A stretch of 27,301 bases of DNA from Isoetes engelmannii (GCA_011763485.2 JAANSK020084463.1:1-27301); one strand, 5' to 3'; shown: positions 1-9,230, numbered from the stretch's first letter. Made by a program: numbers and translations. The notes: generated by a model from the sequence alone, not told the origin.

Positions 1-285
1 GAGCCAATATAAAGTACAACCAAGACAAATATAAACTTCTAAGCAAACACGCAACCAATTATGCTTAAGATTAGACATATTAGAGCTACATCCATAAGCA
101 AAATTCCCTCATGGCAATAAGCTTCCACAAACGCAAATGTGCTAAAGCAAATGTGCGGTGCCACTACAAAATAGATCTTTCAATTCCACAAAAACACACA
201 CACGCTGAAAACGTTTCTAGAGCTAATCGAAAAATCTCGCAGTTTAATGTATGGACCTGAAAAACCTGAAGGAAGATAAATTTAC

Positions 286-596
286 CTTGTCCGAATAAGC
301 GCACATATGATCGCCTTGGACAACGACATCATTAAGTAGAAGCCAATCCTTGTATTTTTCACCATTTTCTAAATCTTTTGAGTGATTCAAATGTACATCC
401 ATCTGCTTCAAAGAAATACATGCACTGTTGATTCTGCCCGTTACTTGTGTACTTACCTATCAGCATTAAAAACACCGGAAAGAATGAATTTAGCTTACCT
501 GTGTATTTGCAAATAGAACTTCCCTTGTGCCTCTAGTTCCGATGATGTTTTCCTTACAGCTGCGATTTTATCATCTTTAAACATGTGATCTAGCAT
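286..596 (-). CDS. Unidentified protein-coding gene, two exons, continuing off the left edge
   Basis: Two minus-strand exons fit together in phase. Exon a (596-499) begins at an ATG and ends at AG|GTAAGC. Exon b (433-286) follows an AG acceptor, and its first base completes an Arg codon split by the intron. It stays open for 49 codons to AAG|GTAAAT. The 65-bp intron (498-434) is short but has GT..AG ends. The product is hydrophilic and probably helical, starting MLDHMFKDDKIAAVRKTSSE, with SELEAQGKFYLQIHRINSAC in the middle and DWLLLNDVVVQGDHMCAYSD near the end. I do not recognise the family. The next exon should lie left of base 284, probably outside the window. The ATG at 596 may be internal, because coding-like sequence continues upstream. 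Function is unknown; the exon calls rest on phase agreement and splice signals. Confidence 0.5.
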
Positions 597-599
597 TCC

Positions 600-862
600 T
601 GCTTACCATGGATTTGACGCAACTGAAATCCGGACAAATGCGCCTCAGTGCATGAATCCCAAAGCCAGTCCAGTGCAGAACACTCTGGGCAGTTCGTCTC
701 ATTGCATGAACCCTCGTGTCTCTGATTCTTTCACTTCTTCATAGTTTTCTATAGCAAAAGCAGCCCCAGGGTTCCTTGCATTCGTTGCAGAGTTTTTTTC
801 TTTACAAAGACTTGGAACCCCTTCTCTTTGCCTTCAAATTTGGCAGCTTCAGCTATAGCCAT
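600..862 (-). other. Possible upstream exon or degraded 5' coding part of the edge gene
   Basis: An ATG at 862-860 opens a 37-codon frame starting MAIAEAAKFEGKEKGFQVFV and ending in TAG at 751-749. After this TAG and a following TGA, the same frame opens again and includes NETNCPECSALDWLWDSC, reaching CCATG|GTAAGC near 608, a good donor sequence. This could be a decayed first exon of the gene to its left, or leader sequence. A near-duplicate word (GGTTCATGCAATGAG and GGATTCATGCACTGAG) lies inside it. The product is not recognised. Confidence 0.2.
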
Positions 863-1001
863 GACCCGGCGCTCTGTCCACGAAAGCCAAATCCGACTCT
901 AGATCAACAAACCATGAACCTCAACTTCAATCTCGGCCGCAACATCTGATTAGAAAAGGTAAGGTGCTTCACGATCTCTTCACCGTTCAAAACTACCGTC
1001 G

Positions 1002-1010
1002 AAACCCTAA
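1002..1010 (-). promoter_or_regulatory. Telo-box-like motif upstream of the edge gene
   Basis: AAACCCTAA (TTAGGGTTT on the minus strand) lies about 140 bp upstream of the possible minus-strand start at 862. A second copy in the other orientation, TAGGGTTT, is at 1083-1090. Telo-boxes near start sites are known in promoters of many plant housekeeping genes. The placement fits a minus-strand promoter, but a 9-bp match alone is weak evidence. Confidence 0.3.
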
Positions 1011-1163
1011 AAAAAGGTAAGCTATGAATTGAAAGGTTAAGATGATGCCATGCTGGCGGGACTGAATCTAGGCCCTCCGATCTAGGGTTTGACCCACGGA
1101 CAGACATATGGTATAACATTATAATATAGGATGAGGTCTCCGCAGACGTAATAACATTTCATT

Positions 1164-1267
<104 letters not shown>

Positions 1268-1722
1268 AAGGTTGGCCACATGAGCGACTTTTTTTCCTCT
1301 CTCGTGCTATATGGTGAAAGGAGACTTTTTTACGTATTTCACGAGAGGAGGACGAGAGTAAATTCTCTCTCGAGTCCTAACGGAGCCAGTTTGGAGCCAA
1401 TTTCGATCTCCTCCCCAGATTTTTTTCCCCCCAGATCGATTCCTATAGGACTGTTCATATGGGACATTTCGATCTTGCATATTTTCAAAAATTGCCGAAT
1501 ATGAGATAATTCAAGAATCCGGATTTGAGCGTGGAACATGCATTTCGGGGGCTGTCTTGTGTTAATTTGGTTCGGATAAGCAGATTGCTTGATTTGATTA
1601 GTAGATTGCTTGATCTAAATCGCTCCTACATCGACAATAGTCGGTTCTTGGATATGGATCCGATTATTTTGGGCATGATTTCAATGATTTTTAGGGCCCT
1701 TCTTCTCGGATTTGTATTATAG

Positions 1723-1872
1723 AAATTCTGTTTGGATCTTATTGAAGAAAATGAGAGAATAGATTACATGGATATTCTTGAAGACGATGCCCCGGCCTTA
1801 GAAGAGGATACGGGATTTCCCTGTGCAAATGCAGCAGTACTGATAACTGCTGCAGTACAAATGCAGCAATGC
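1723..1872 (+). pseudogene. Relic of the N-terminal region of a Harbinger-type transposase
   Basis: This plus-strand frame reads KFCLDLIEENERIDYMDILE followed by DDAPALEED and a hydrophobic Ala-rich stretch, then stops at TGA. The start of the degenerate transposase at 4627 reads KFCMDLIELNELADPLELLE followed by EEELVVQ and a comparable hydrophobic stretch. The DNA at 1723-1755 and 4627-4659 is also clearly similar. A TAG lies directly upstream and nothing of the catalytic core follows, so only this block survives. It overlaps the C-terminal part of a minus-strand frame, and only one of the two is likely to have been coding here. Confidence 0.4.
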
Positions 1873-2176
1873 TGATAACTGATACAATTCTAGTTTGCTG
1901 GCTTAGAGGCACTTCATCCGAATCTAATGCTACCGATTTTTTACTTTCAATTGCTACAATCTTGATTTTCTTCTTTGGATTGAGTTTTTTTGTAACCTGC
2001 ACTTCAGAATGAACGACCATTGCCAATTCCTTTGACATTGATCCGGTCCTTCTTTGAGGCCTTTTAGAAGGTAATTTTTGAGGCCTTGGAGGTACAAAAC
2101 GTTTCGATGCATTTGGAAGAGCGGATCGAGTAGCTCTTGTCATAGTGATATCGAATTCTATCAAGCAAGAAGACAA
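1739..2176 (-). CDS. Hypothetical basic protein inside the inverted-repeat element
   Basis: This is a 145-codon minus-strand frame. A second ATG 11 codons in gives MTRATRSALPNASKRFVPPR, followed by Lys/Arg/Pro-rich sequence (PSKRPQRRTGSM, KKLNPKKKIKIVAIESKK) and an acidic DSDEVPLSQQ segment. The N-terminal 90 residues look like a disordered, nuclear-type basic region. The C-terminal part overlaps the opposite-strand transposase relic and is probably not real coding. It could be an exon of the accessory (Myb/SANT-type) gene that Harbinger elements carry, but no SANT motif is visible. It could also be a chance frame. Confidence 0.25.
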   Translation of the reverse strand: MSSCLIEFDITMTRATRSALPNASKRFVPPRPQKLPSKRPQRRTGSMSKELAMVVHSEVQVTKKLNPKKKIKIVAIESKKSVALDSDEVPLSQQTRIVSVISIAAFVLQQLSVLLHLHREIPYPLLRPGHRLQEYPCNLFSHFLQ

Positions 2177-2552
2177 TTAAAAAGAAAAATCAGAAATAGG
2201 GATGAATGTATCAGATCTGGTCTGAACTGTAATTGATTCAACCTTACCTCGAAAATTTCTCAGGAACACTGCCAATCCAATTCCCGCTCAAGATCGATCA
2301 AGAATGGGAAAGAATTCCAAATCTTGTAGCGTGCTCAAAGGAATTGGAGCCGAAATTCTGGGTGGGGGGAAATAATTTCCGGTGACCCGCTATCTAACGG
2401 GCAGGTAGTAATGGGAATGGGCCTAACAGCCGTTAGGCCAAATTTTCTCTCAAAGTCGAGAGTGGGGAAAACCCATTCTCGGCCTTCTCTCGACTCTTCT
2501 CACCAAAAATTTAATCTCAAATTGTCTCTCGTCGATCCTGTGGCCAAGGCAT

Positions 2553-2598
2553 CTCCCTCCCTCCCTCCCTCCCTCCCTCCCTCTCGCTCGCTCTCTCT
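2553..2598. repeat. (TCCC)n / CTCG microsatellite
   Basis: About eight CCCT/TCCC units are followed by CGCTCGCTCTCTCT. The tract separates the right end of the first inverted-repeat element from the left end of a second copy starting at 2599. Confidence 0.95.
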
Positions 2599-2740
2599 AA
2601 GGTTGGCTACATGTGAGGTTAAAAAAAAGGACTCTCACCATATACGGTGAGAGCCATTTTTTATATGTATACCATGAGAGTCGAGGAGAGACATTTTTCT
2701 CTCGAACCCTAACTGTGCCAGTTACGAGCTCGATTCTCCA
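2599..2740. repeat. Second, directly oriented copy of the element's left end
   Basis: AAGGTTGGCTACATG at 2599 matches AAGGTTGGCCACATG at 1268, and both follow a CT-rich microsatellite with no gap. The similarity continues in the same order: a short palindrome (CTCACCATATACGGTGAG here, a degraded CTCTCGTGCTATATGGTGAA in the first copy), a GAGAG-rich block, then CCTAACTGTGCCAGTT against CCTAACGGAGCCAGTT. This is either the left end of a second element whose right end I cannot find, or a solo end. Confidence 0.55.
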
Positions 2741-2829
2741 AAAATAATTCCGACGATCTGCGTCGACCCGAAATAATTCGAACTCAGCTCTTAAGCTCGG
2801 ATCAGGCATGTATCTCACATCAGACATCT

Positions 2830-4290
2830 TGGATCAGACATCTTGGATCAGGCTTTTGTGGTAAGTTTTTACTACCTCTGTTCGATCTTGATTCAAATTT
2901 TTTGAAATATATGGATGAACTTCTCATGTCCCTCACTTGTGAATATGCCCATCCAACAGCTCTCCCTGCCGTACGTCACCCCCCGTGTGAATATGCACCC
3001 AAACCAAAGGGGGTTTTAGGGGGAATTTATTCAAAAGTATTGGATGTAATGGTTTGTGTTAACTAAATTTTTTTTTGGCCCCTTCAGGGCCTTGGGGATG
3101 GTGTAGAGAAGGATAAACAAAAGTACACAACATATGTAATGCTACTATTATAAACATATTGAAAACATCGTAAGTATATATTTATTCTAGAATTTAAATT
3201 ACCTAAACAAAAAAAATATAGGTATCTTCATTGATGTGCCAGTCGAACAGTCTGCAAGACATCACGCCAATAGGGTTATTACCACGTGCAGGTGGTGGTG
3301 TGCTAATGTGATGGTTTGTGCTGATGAGCTTGTACCTCATTTGCTTCACGCCATTCTCCGCATGCTTAACTACACATAACAAAAAACAAACAGTTGAATG
3401 CACAATGCATGACTATAGGGACATGATAATCAAGTTGAAAATGACAACATAGTGGGACATGATAATAATAATTTATATTTTAAAGTGCTAAAAGTGGTAG
3501 AAATAATAATGGTGGAATGCGGGAGATGTTATCGGCCATTGTTAGAGAGACAAAAAAGGCTTTGGGTGATGCAGGATAGGAAGACGCATGCGGATGCATG
3601 TATGAGGATCATGATATGCTTCAAGAGGTTGAGAGAAGACAGGGTAACCCCTACGAAATCCGACTATGGGGAGCATGCATTTTGAATAGATTTCTTAATT
3701 TTTGCAGCAAATAATACTAATTGAGCGATGTTCGGAGGCTGGGAAGTTTTGATAAAAAGGCTTTCACCCAAATCCGATATAACAGGTATAAGATTGTATG
3801 TATAGCAACACCACATGATGGGGCTTAAAAATAATGCATGATTCACCTTGTGGTTCGATTAAAGTTCCAAGCCTATAGCATAAATGCATTCTTATGGCCA
3901 TTATTTGACTGATATGTGTGACTTAGAAAAGGGTGTTGAATAATCCACCTGTTATGTGCACAAGAATCCGTTTCTTGATTGAAGCTAAAGGCTGGCTGCT
4001 GTGAACAATCAGGCAAGCCGGGAATATCCAAGAAGTTGAAAGCAAACAAAGGTCCTAACCTGTAAACATTGTTTGAATCTGCTGCCAAATCTTAGAATAG
4101 ACAAAGGGAAGGAAATAAAGGCAAGTTTTGCAGCAATGTATTGTAGAACCAGGAAACCAATACCTTGTAAAAAAACCATTATGCTAACTGAAGAAACGTT
4201 TGAAAACAAATACCTTTGTAAATGTGAGCAAAAATTCACCCTGTGATAACTTTCTGCCAGCAAAAATCCACTCCAGCAACAAGAATCCAA
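2830..4290. other. No supportable gene; a few coding-like minus-strand patches
   Basis: I find no recognisable domain here. Minus-strand patches at about 4088-3920 (including YRLGPLFAFNFLDIPGLPDC) and 3780-3700 (including ISDLGESLFIKTSQPPNIAQ) read like protein, but no splice model joins them convincingly. They may be exon relics of an unidentified gene. The rest is AT-rich sequence. Confidence 0.3.
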
Positions 4291-4294
4291 GAGA

Positions 4295-4404
4295 GCATGC
4301 ACATGCACACACATGCACACGAACACGCACACACACACGCACACGCACATGCACGCACATGCACATGCACACATGCACATGCACATGCACATGCATGCAC
4401 AGTG
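4295..4404. repeat. Interrupted (AC)n tract with ATGCAC units
   Basis: About 110 bp of alternating purine and pyrimidine is built from CACACG and ATGCAC words. It is low complexity and produces His/Thr- or Cys/Val-rich spurious frames on both strands. Such alternating tracts can adopt left-handed DNA, but nothing here shows function. Confidence 0.9.
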
Positions 4405-4590
4405 TTCATGCACAAACACATGCAGAGAAAGATAACAACCCTCAGATTGTTTCAGCTAAAGAAAATCAATGGCTCATAAAGGGTGCACTCTAGAAATACT
4501 ATTTAGTACATCTTGACGAATACAACAATAAAATCATAGAAAAACCATGTGAAAAAACGTATAAAAATCTAAAAACAACCCTCTGTTATT

Positions 4591-5893
4591 ATGCTAGATA
4601 TTTTAATGCTCGTTTTTGCATTCCAAAAATTCTGTATGGATCTCATTGAGCTCAATGAGCTGGCTGATCCCTTAGAACTGCTAGAGGAAGAAGAGCTTGT
4701 GGTCCAAAATAGTGCTTTCTACTGTACATCATCTGTATTCTTGCTTGCAGCAGCTTCTAGAGTGAGAACTCAGCATAGAAGATTTTGGATAGCACCAAGG
4801 CAAATAACCCAATGGGATAATATTGATAACCATGCCTGGAATTGTCTTCCCTCGTACGAGGATGAAATGTGGCATAAGTTTTATAGGATGAAGAGGCATC
4901 CTTTGAAAAATTGGTTGGTTTGGTTGTGCCCTACATCATGAAACCAGGTAGGTAAGTAAGGCCTCGAGTGGATCCTAGGAAAGTTGTTGCCATGGTTTTG
5001 TATTACATTGCTCATGGTGAGAATCCATTACATGTTGGACAGAGGTTTTATATGGGCACGGCCACCGCACACAAGTATACCAAAAAAAATAACCCTTGCA
5101 CTTGCATCTAAGACAATGCTTTACAAAAGATTTATAGCATTACGAACAGGGCAGAGACTTTTAGACATAATGCAAGAATTCAAGGATGCCACGGGCCTGC
5201 CAAATGTGTGGGGAGCAGTAGATGGATCACACATCTACCTATACAGAAAACCACAGAAAATGGACAATGGTGATGAATACCACAACAGAAATAAGAGATA
5301 CTCGTGCATATTCCAAGGTATTGTAACACATTAAAAAATGTTTGTTAATGTTTGTGTAACAAGAGTATGTTCTGTGCATGACCCTAACAATTTAGACAGA
5401 GTTCCGTATATTGAAAGCTAGCAGCAAAGTCTATTATGCAGGAGCCTATGCTTACTCTTACTGGAAAGAGAATCAGAAATGGACTTCCAACTGAACATGA
5501 CATTCAGGTGAAAGTTCCACCCCAATTGTTAGGGAATTCAGCTTATCCAAGTAGGTCTTTCTTGCTCAAAGTCTTCTCATATAATATGGACAATATGGCA
5601 AATTTAACAAGCGAATTTGCAAGGGTAGGGTGGCCATAGAAAATGCTTTTGGGATTGTAAAAGAAAAGTTCAGCTTGGTAGTCCATGCTGGTAAGGCATC
5701 AAAGATAGTTCATGCAGTAGCAGTGTTGTGGAATTTCTGCATAATGGAAGAGCATGGCTGGGATTTATTGCCCCTAAATGAAGACCCTCCAAAAGTTCAA
5801 TATTATGAAACTGAAATGATGAATAAGAGAATGAAAAGAGAGGGTGAGCAGGTTAGGCATGCACTCTTTCATTCAACACTTCGATGGTTGTGA
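4591..5893 (+). pseudogene. Degenerate PIF/Harbinger (HARBI1-like) transposase
   Basis: The frame is broken into at least four blocks, but family motifs appear in order. An N-terminal helical block (4591-4930) ends near PYIMKP. A block from about 4960 reads VDPRKVVAMVLYYIAHGENP and RFYMGTATAHKY, like the helix-turn-helix region before the nuclease domain. Then come GLPNVWGAVDGSHIYL (first catalytic Asp, about 5191-5238), YHNRNKRYSCIFQGI, SVHDPNN, LLGNSAYPSRSFLLK and IENAFGIVKEKF (catalytic Glu, about 5633). A frame change falls in the A-run near 5082 and others near 5335, 5430 and 5630; some gaps may be introns. The position normally Asp in LLGDSAYP is Asn, so the nuclease would be inactive even if the frames were joined. 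No terminal repeats or TTA-type duplications were found. The family call is firm by motif order. Confidence 0.8.
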
Positions 5894-6330
5894 TTTATTT
5901 TGGAGGTATGATATCTTTACTCTAACTTGAATTTGGAACTGAGCTCTCTAATTGGTATTTGGTGTGCTGTAGCATCTGTATAGGTAGATGGCCTGTTGAA
6001 TTTGATGTGAATTTTGGAGGATTTGGAAGCTATTACCTGCAAATCTGGAGGATTTGGCTACAAATATTTGGCAGCACCTGCAGTTTTCATAAAGTAGATT
6101 GGTTTCTAAATTGTAATATTCTATGATTGTAAAGTAGATTGTAAATTTTGTAGATTTTGACCTTGAAACAATTTTAATTCTGCTACCATAAGCATTTCCA
6201 GGTTCTGCTACACTATTTTGGGAATCACTGTTTTTTTTATCATTGCTCCAGGTTCTCCAGATTTGGGTGTTATTATCGTTCTAAAACACTGTTCATTTGG
6301 GAAAAAACACTGTTCATTTGAGAGAAAACT
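5894..6330. other. AT-rich sequence downstream of the transposase relic, no gene
   Basis: No open frame of note. It contains short echoes such as AAAGTAGATTG twice near 6090-6140, and CACTGTTCATTTG twice at about 6287 and 6309. It could hold the 3' part of the Harbinger element, but no terminal inverted repeat was recognised. Confidence 0.4.
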
Positions 6331-6775
6331 GCAATTATACAACTGCTCAAACAACATCTGCTACTTAGATCAAACATCTACAACTACTTAAATCAATCAT
6401 TTGCAACTACTTAGATCTGCAACATGTGCAACTACTTACATAAAACATCTGCAATACCTACAAATATGCAACTACAAGTCAAACTACAGAACCTAACTAT
6501 GATCAACTACAGACCCATGAAGAACTACAAATCAAACTACAGATCGAACTACAAATCAAGAAGAACTACAGAACCATGATCAACTACAGATCTGCAACTA
6601 CAAATCAATCTACATATCTGCAACTACTAGATCTGCAAGATCTGCAACTACAAATCTGCAACTATAGATCAATCTACATATCTGCAACTACTAGACTGCA
6701 ACATCTGCAACTACAACTACAGGTTCACAACAACAACTACAACAACACCAACTTAGATCCATAACAACTTAAATC
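6330..6775. repeat. G-poor degenerate repeat tract built on CTGCAACTAC
   Basis: Roughly 450 bp are made of variants of CAACTACAAATC, CTGCAACTAC and AACTACAGATC. Longer direct copies share TCAATCTACATATCTGCAAC, in two copies between about 6605 and 6695. The plus strand is strongly depleted in G, so the strand composition is very skewed. It follows the transposase relic and probably arose by slippage. The frames inside (Asn/Tyr/Leu/Gln-rich) are artefacts. Confidence 0.8.
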
Positions 6776-7474
6776 CACAATATATCCGTGTTTAGTAATC
6801 TCTTTGTAGATTCACAACTTAGACCTGTGTTTAGTAATCTTTATTTACTATCTGTATTTAGAATGAAGAAGACAAAATGACAAAGAATAAAAAATGAAGA
6901 AATGAAAAGCATGGACAATGGCCTGCAACTTCAACAACCTGCAATGAACCATGAACAACATAAGAATATTTGCAAGAACATAAGGATCACTCATAAGGGA
7001 TAAAATACAAAGTAGACTCATACATTTACTTAATATACTCATATTTTACATAAGGAACAGATACATAAGCCGGATACAAGATTACTGATACAAAAACACT
7101 ATTAGTAGATACAAAAACAAGTGATTAGTTAGCCGAATTAGTAGCCAGATTAGTAGCCTAGACATCAGAGCATTACTTCTAAGCTTGTGAACGACAAGGT
7201 CAGTCCCACTTGGGAGTTTTCCTTTTAGAAATTGCCCACTTCCCAAATTCGAAGTTGTGGTGCTTGCCGAGCCCAAGCCACAATGCTTTCTTCAATATCA
7301 ATATTCGTATCCAAAAAGTTCAGGACAGATAAGGCATTGACTGATTTGTGCACGATGTTTTGCTGCAGAAGCTCAGGGTCCCATGAGACAGTTGAAGAAG
7401 CGGAGGATTCGGCAGTCATACTGGAAAAAGAAGAGGAAGAAGAGCTTGATGAATGAGAGTATCGCTGGCGCCTT
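6776..7474. other. Unassigned sequence, open on both strands in its right half
   Basis: From 7082 to 7644 both strands carry open frames. The minus strand reads WDPELLQQNIVHKSVNAL and IEESIVAWARQAPQLRIWEV, with a frame change near 7225. The plus strand reads SIFVSKKFRTDKALTDLCTM and an acidic EEEEELDE stretch. I cannot decide which strand, if either, was coding. No family was recognised. Confidence 0.25.
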
Positions 7475-8065
7475 GTGACCAGAACTTTACTTCTAGCCTT
7501 TGAATCTACTAGGAGCAACTCAACCGATTCTGGAATGAATACAATTTTGGAAGAAAGTGAGGAGACCAGCAAAATCTCAAGGAATTGGAAACACGGTGAC
7601 TCCACATCGGCGTCTACGCCCAGGCAGCCCACATCATGCACCAATTACAAGGTCACCATGCCCATGAAAAATGACGCAGAAAGAGAGTTGCAAATTGTGC
7701 TCTATGTCCCACCTGCACCAAGCCCAGTGATGCCATCCGAGTTGCAGTTCAATCCGGCAGATCAAGAAAGGGCGATAGATACGGCAGCTTCAAAACTGGA
7801 GCAGTATAAAAGGTACTATCCAATGGGTTTATCATGGTACATAGATGTTAGCATATATGATTGCGTCCTTGCACTACCCTACATGATGCATAGGACCAGG
7901 GCTAACGAGCATGTGATGATGTTGATGAAGTCTTTCAAGGACAGTCCCCATGACGTTCTGACGCCAGCTGATCTTGTTCCATTTGATCCTACCACGTGCA
8001 TGAAAGTAACTTGGATACATCATATCTGGGAACCATTCCATTTTTGCTGCTCGGATCCTTTGTAG
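7475..8065 (+). CDS. Hypothetical protein, possibly the first part of a broken gene
   Basis: This 196-codon frame is among the longest outside the kinase and the retroelement. After a Ser/Thr/Glu-rich N-terminus, it reads VLYVPPAPSPVMPSELQFNP, ERAIDTAASKLEQYKRYYPM and MMLMKSFKDSPHDVLTPADL. From about residue 180 the protein-like character moves to the +1 frame, which begins LGYIISGNHSIFAARILCRR at 8010 and continues to a good splice donor. A frameshift or an unrecognised short intron near 8000-8050 is likely. No domain is recognised and there is no signal peptide. Expression is unknown. Confidence 0.35.
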   Translation: MTRTLLLAFESTRSNSTDSGMNTILEESEETSKISRNWKHGDSTSASTPRQPTSCTNYKVTMPMKNDAERELQIVLYVPPAPSPVMPSELQFNPADQERAIDTAASKLEQYKRYYPMGLSWYIDVSIYDCVLALPYMMHRTRANEHVMMLMKSFKDSPHDVLTPADLVPFDPTTCMKVTWIHHIWEPFHFCCSDPL

Positions 8066-8611
8066 AAGGTTTGGTTCTCCTGAACAGAAGGTTGCATTCT
8101 CCAGGGTATATGCAAGAAGAAGGGCAAGGATTCTGAATGGCAACTTGAGTAACAAGGAATATCTGCGCCTGTCCATCGAGTGCAATGAAATCATTGCCAA
8201 CACAGTATACAAGGATCCTCTCATCAAAAAACTTCAACAACTGAGAAATCAGCATAAAGCACTCGGGTCACCGATACATGGCAAATTTGAAAACTGGCAG
8301 GTATGTTGGTAGATCACTTTTAATTATACGTACTTGATTGCTCTTGAGGATCGCCATAGCGATCGCCTTGAGCAATTATTCATAATGTTTTGCCATCTTG
8401 CATTCAACAGGATCGCCGTGACGATCATGCTAACCTTTTTATGTTATAACAGGAATTTCACGAGGTGGCAATGACCACGATTGCCTTTGCAGTACTTGAG
8501 TACGTGTTCTCCTTCCCACTGGAGTGGCATGATCTTGACCATAGGAGCAGATATATAGGAGAGCATGACTCTTCTCGAGCTATTCCTATTCAATCTCGCC
8601 TACTGAAGTGA
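8010..8611 (+). CDS. Unrecognised two-exon coding segment running into a foldback repeat
   Basis: Exon one is open from 8010 to 8300 (97 codons). It reads FGSPEQKVAFSRVYARRRAR, SNKEYLRLSIECNEIIANTV and PIHGKFENWQ, and ends CAG|GTATGT. The intron 8301-8452 (152 bp) has a CTAAC branch-like word and ends ATAACAG. Exon two resumes in the same phase with EFHEVAMTTIAFAVLEYVFS and ends at TGA 8609-8611. From 8515 on, exon two lies in the foldback repeat (PLEWHDLDHRSRYIGEHDSS), so its last 30 codons are probably sequence acquired by repeat insertion. The phase-0 fit on both sides supports real splicing. The upstream start is unclear (see the 7475 frame). The family is unknown. Confidence 0.4.
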
Positions 8612-9025
8612 CATGATCTTGACCCTAGAAGCAAATATATAGGAGGGCCTGACTCTTCTCGAGCTATTCCGGTTCAACGCCAGTCTTGAGCTTCTAGGCG
8701 CCTGCCCCGTAATCTTGATCGCCTTCGGGACATTCTGGTTCAACATTTGTCCTGTGTTTTTGATCGCCTTCGGGCCTTTGTACTCTGTTTCCATTGTATA
8801 TAAAATTCTTTACCAGATCCTGGTGCATACACTGTGCATTTCTATACGTACAAGAACACATGACATATGCATTGAACCGGAATGGCCCGAAAGAGTACAA
8901 AGCAGGTGCCTAGAAGCTCAAGACTGGCGTTAGTATAGGGCAGGCATTGAACCGGAATAGCTCGAGAAGAGTGAGGTTCTCCTATATATCTGCTCCTACT
9001 GTCAAGATCATGCCACTCCAGTGGG
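8515..9025. repeat. Large foldback (inverted) repeat with an internal tandem copy
   Basis: The outermost 20 bases, CCCACTGGAGTGGCATGATC (8515-8534), are perfectly complementary to 9006-9025. The left arm holds two tandem copies of an about 80-bp unit (8521-8592 and 8605-8677), then a CCAGTCTTGAGCTTCTAGGC block. The right arm (about 8872-9025) holds one inverted unit and the same block inverted. The left arm carries an extra segment of about 65 bp (8707-8775). The loop is about 80 bp. The unit, translated in three places, gives LEWHDLDxRSRYIGE-like peptides, so the repeat includes once-coding sequence or keeps an open frame. It may be a foldback transposon, or an inverted duplication able to give long hairpin RNA. 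Confidence 0.85.
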
Positions 9026-9163
9026 CGAGATTGTGCCAGGCGTCGACCATGCACGTGGTCCATGTGACGACTATATTGTGTATATAGTATAATGTGCATG
9101 GTCGTCACACCTTAAAGGCAATCAAGACGAGACTGTGCCAGGTGTCGGTCATGTGCGTGGTCC
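9025..9163. repeat. 37-bp direct repeat, two copies 102 bp apart
   Basis: GCGAGATTGTGCCAGGCGTC... (9025-9061) and ACGAGACTGTGCCAGGTGTC... (9127-9163) align over 37 bp with six or so differences. Between them is a local inverted repeat, GACCATGCAC (9046-9055) with GTGCATGGTC (9092-9101). The first copy begins exactly where the foldback arm ends. Confidence 0.8.
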
Positions 9164-9230
9164 GTGAGGATCGCCATGGCGACCATGCTAACCTTTTTAT
9201 GTAGAACAGGGTCAACAACTCCTCTAGAAG

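Larger units (their letters stand above)
1268..2550. mobile_element. Inverted-repeat DNA element lying between microsatellites
   Basis: The left end (from 1268, AAGGTTGGCCACAT) and the reverse complement of the right end (from 2550, GCCTTGGCCACAGG) begin alike. They stay similar for roughly 130 bp, sharing GAGAG-rich stretches, a CCTAACGG word (1377-1384 on the plus strand, 2421-2428 on the minus strand) and a C-run block. The similarity is degraded, so these are diverged long terminal inverted repeats. Inside are a minus-strand open frame and a short transposase-like relic. A microsatellite abuts each end and no classical target duplication is visible. The superfamily is not certain; the internal relic suggests PIF/Harbinger. 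Confidence 0.5.

Noticed and set aside
4184-4493. His/Thr- and Cys/Val-rich frames on both strands
   Set aside because: Artefacts of the AC/TG alternating tract, open in several frames at once.
7225-7644. 139-codon minus-strand frame with a Ser-rich run
   Set aside because: The Ser run is the complement of a Glu-rich stretch on the plus strand and neither strand has a recognised domain. Left undecided rather than called as a gene.
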